A stretch of 6,286 nucleotides of DNA. It comes from Frankiales bacterium (lineage in GTDB: Bacteria; Actinomycetota; Actinomycetes; Mycobacteriales; SCTD01). Of the stretch, positions 5,351 to 6,286 are shown in pieces. The notes under the pieces are model-generated. The model worked only from the letters and a program-made list of their open reading frames with translations. It did not search any database and was not told the origin of the DNA. Every line of letters starts with the position of its first letter. The first letter of the stretch is position 1. A program made the translations under genes and the position numbers. The DNA lies in NCBI GenBank assembly GCA_025965495.1, contig JAOPWW010000174.1, positions 1 through 6,286 on the forward strand, read 5' to 3'.

Positions 5351-6286
5351 TACCGGCGGAGCCCGTCGAGGTCGTCGAAGTAGCCCGGGTAGGTCTTCGC
5401 GACGCAGCCCGGGTCGGCGATCTCGATGCCCGGCACGCGCAGGCCGAGCAGCGCCAGGCTCATCGCCATGCGGTGGTCGTCGTAGGTGGCGAACGTCGTC
5501 GGGCGAGGAGTGCCCGGCACGATCGTGAAGCCGTCCTCGTCCTCGGTCGCGTCGATCCCGGCGCGCTGCAGCTCGGTCACGACGGCCGCGATCCGGTCGG
5601 TCTCCTTGGCCCGGATGAAGCCGATGCCCCGCACGCGGGTGGGTGAGTCGGCGAACACCGCGACGGCGGCCAGGGTCTGCGCGGTGTCGCTGATGTCGAC
5701 CAGGTCGACGTCGACCCCGTGCAGCACCCCGCTGTCGCGCACCGTCGTCGACGTCGCGCCCCGCTCGACGACGGCGCCCATCCGCTCCAGCACGTCGACG
5801 AACGCGACGTCGCCCTGCGCGCTGTCCCGGCCGAGGCCCTCCACCGTGACGGACCCCCCGGTGAGCGCCCCTGCGGCCCACAGGTAGGAGGCGGCGCTGG
5901 CGTCGGGCTCGACGGCGTAGTCGGTGCCGCGGTAGGACCCGGGCCGCACCGACCAGCCGTCGTCGGTCGGGCACCCGAACGCGGCCATGACCGTGCGGGT
6001 CATCTCCAGGTAGGGCACCGACACCGGCGACGACGTCAGCTCCACCCGCAGGCCCTCCGGCATCAGCGGACCGGCCATCAGCAGGCCGGACAGGAACTGG
6101 CTGGACAGGTGCCCGGGCAGCGCGACGGTCCCCCCGCGGAGCGGCCCGGAGACGGTCAGCGGAAGCCGCCCGGCGCCGTGGTCCTCGACCACGGTCGCCC
6201 CGAGCGCCCGGAGCGCCTCGACCTGCGGGCCGAACGGCCGGGCCCGCAGCTGCGGCGCGCCGTCCAGGCGGCACGCGACCGGGGCC
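5350..6286 (-). CDS. aroA: 3-phosphoshikimate 1-carboxyvinyltransferase (EPSP synthase), N-terminus outside the window
   Basis: AroA transfers the enolpyruvyl group of phosphoenolpyruvate to shikimate-3-phosphate, the sixth step of the shikimate pathway to chorismate. The last 311 residues are visible; the frame continues past base 6286, so roughly the first quarter is missing. Numbering from the first complete codon: LSSQF (60-64) matches the shikimate-phosphate-binding SSQ; EPDASAASY (126-134); GLGRDSAQGD (119-128 counted from the codon at 6192); VDISDTAQT with the Asp aligning to E. coli Asp313; AKETDR (226-231), including residues aligning to Lys340, Glu341 and Arg344; YDDHRMAM (268-275); and AKTYPGYF near the end, aligning to Lys411. 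All catalytic residues visible are kept. The TAG stop overlaps the GH25 start by one base. aroA is the first visible gene of a probable aroA-GH25-kinase operon. Confidence 0.96.
   Translation of the reverse strand, partial: APVACRLDGAPQLRARPFGPQVEALRALGATVVEDHGAGRLPLTVSGPLRGGTVALPGHLSSQFLSGLLMAGPLMPEGLRVELTSSPVSVPYLEMTRTVMAAFGCPTDDGWSVRPGSYRGTDYAVEPDASAASYLWAAGALTGGSVTVEGLGRDSAQGDVAFVDVLERMGAVVERGATSTTVRDSGVLHGVDVDLVDISDTAQTLAAVAVFADSPTRVRGIGFIRAKETDRIAAVVTELQRAGIDATEDEDGFTIVPGTPRPTTFATYDDHRMAMSLALLGLRVPGIEIADPGCVAKTYPGYFDDLDGLRR

Noticed and set aside
4043..5383. Plus-strand frame antisense to the kinase and GH25 genes
   Set aside because: The predicted protein is low-complexity Val/Gly/Arg-rich sequence with no recognisable motif, and both strand partners are clear enzymes.
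5350..6286. Possible glyphosate-insensitive EPSP synthase (Met where E. coli has Ala183 in the SSQF...PLA region)
   Set aside because: The main determinants around E. coli Gly96 and Pro101 lie outside the window, and a single difference at this position cannot be interpreted from sequence alone.

Overview
The window is very GC-rich chromosomal DNA with almost only G or C at third codon positions, frequent GTG starts and genes packed with few gaps. This points to a high-GC actinobacterium. The gene set fits: menaquinone synthesis (menA), secreted actinobacterial-type hydrolases, an LPXTG-type wall-anchored protein and a GH25 muramidase lipoprotein. I cannot name the genus from sequence alone.

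Layout, left to right. Bases 1-48 look like the last 15 codons of an unidentified + strand gene. Bases 98-967 (+) encode MenA, the prenyltransferase of menaquinone synthesis. Tail to tail with it, three bases away, 971-2377 (-) encodes a secreted alpha/beta hydrolase distantly like tannase/feruloyl esterase or hydroxybutyrate-oligomer hydrolase proteins. An 84-base divergent region (2378-2461) separates it from 2462-3838 (+), a secreted lipase-like alpha/beta hydrolase ending in an LPTTG cell-wall sorting signal. This gene runs 12 bases into the convergent gene 3827-4630 (-), an APH-type small-molecule kinase. Upstream of the kinase on the same strand are 4682-5350 (-), a GH25 muramidase lipoprotein, and 5350-6286 (-), the C-terminal part of AroA (EPSP synthase), which is cut by the window edge.

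How the genes relate. aroA, the GH25 gene and the kinase form a likely three-gene operon: the aroA stop and the GH25 start share one base, and the kinase starts 51 bases after the GH25 stop behind a strong ribosome binding site. The two secreted hydrolases are divergent and may share a control region. MenA and AroA are linked metabolically, since chorismate made downstream of AroA feeds menaquinone synthesis, but they are on opposite strands and far apart here.

No mobile element, CRISPR array, tRNA or rRNA is visible, and no stretch longer than 300 bases lacks a gene. The most unusual signals are small: at both convergent gene junctions the two opposing stop codons lie inside one inverted repeat with a similar shape (inner perfect stem, one G.G mismatch, outer stem). 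Other points of interest are the wall-anchored lipase and the coupling of a muramidase to aroA. I see no clear evidence of a wholly new multi-gene system.
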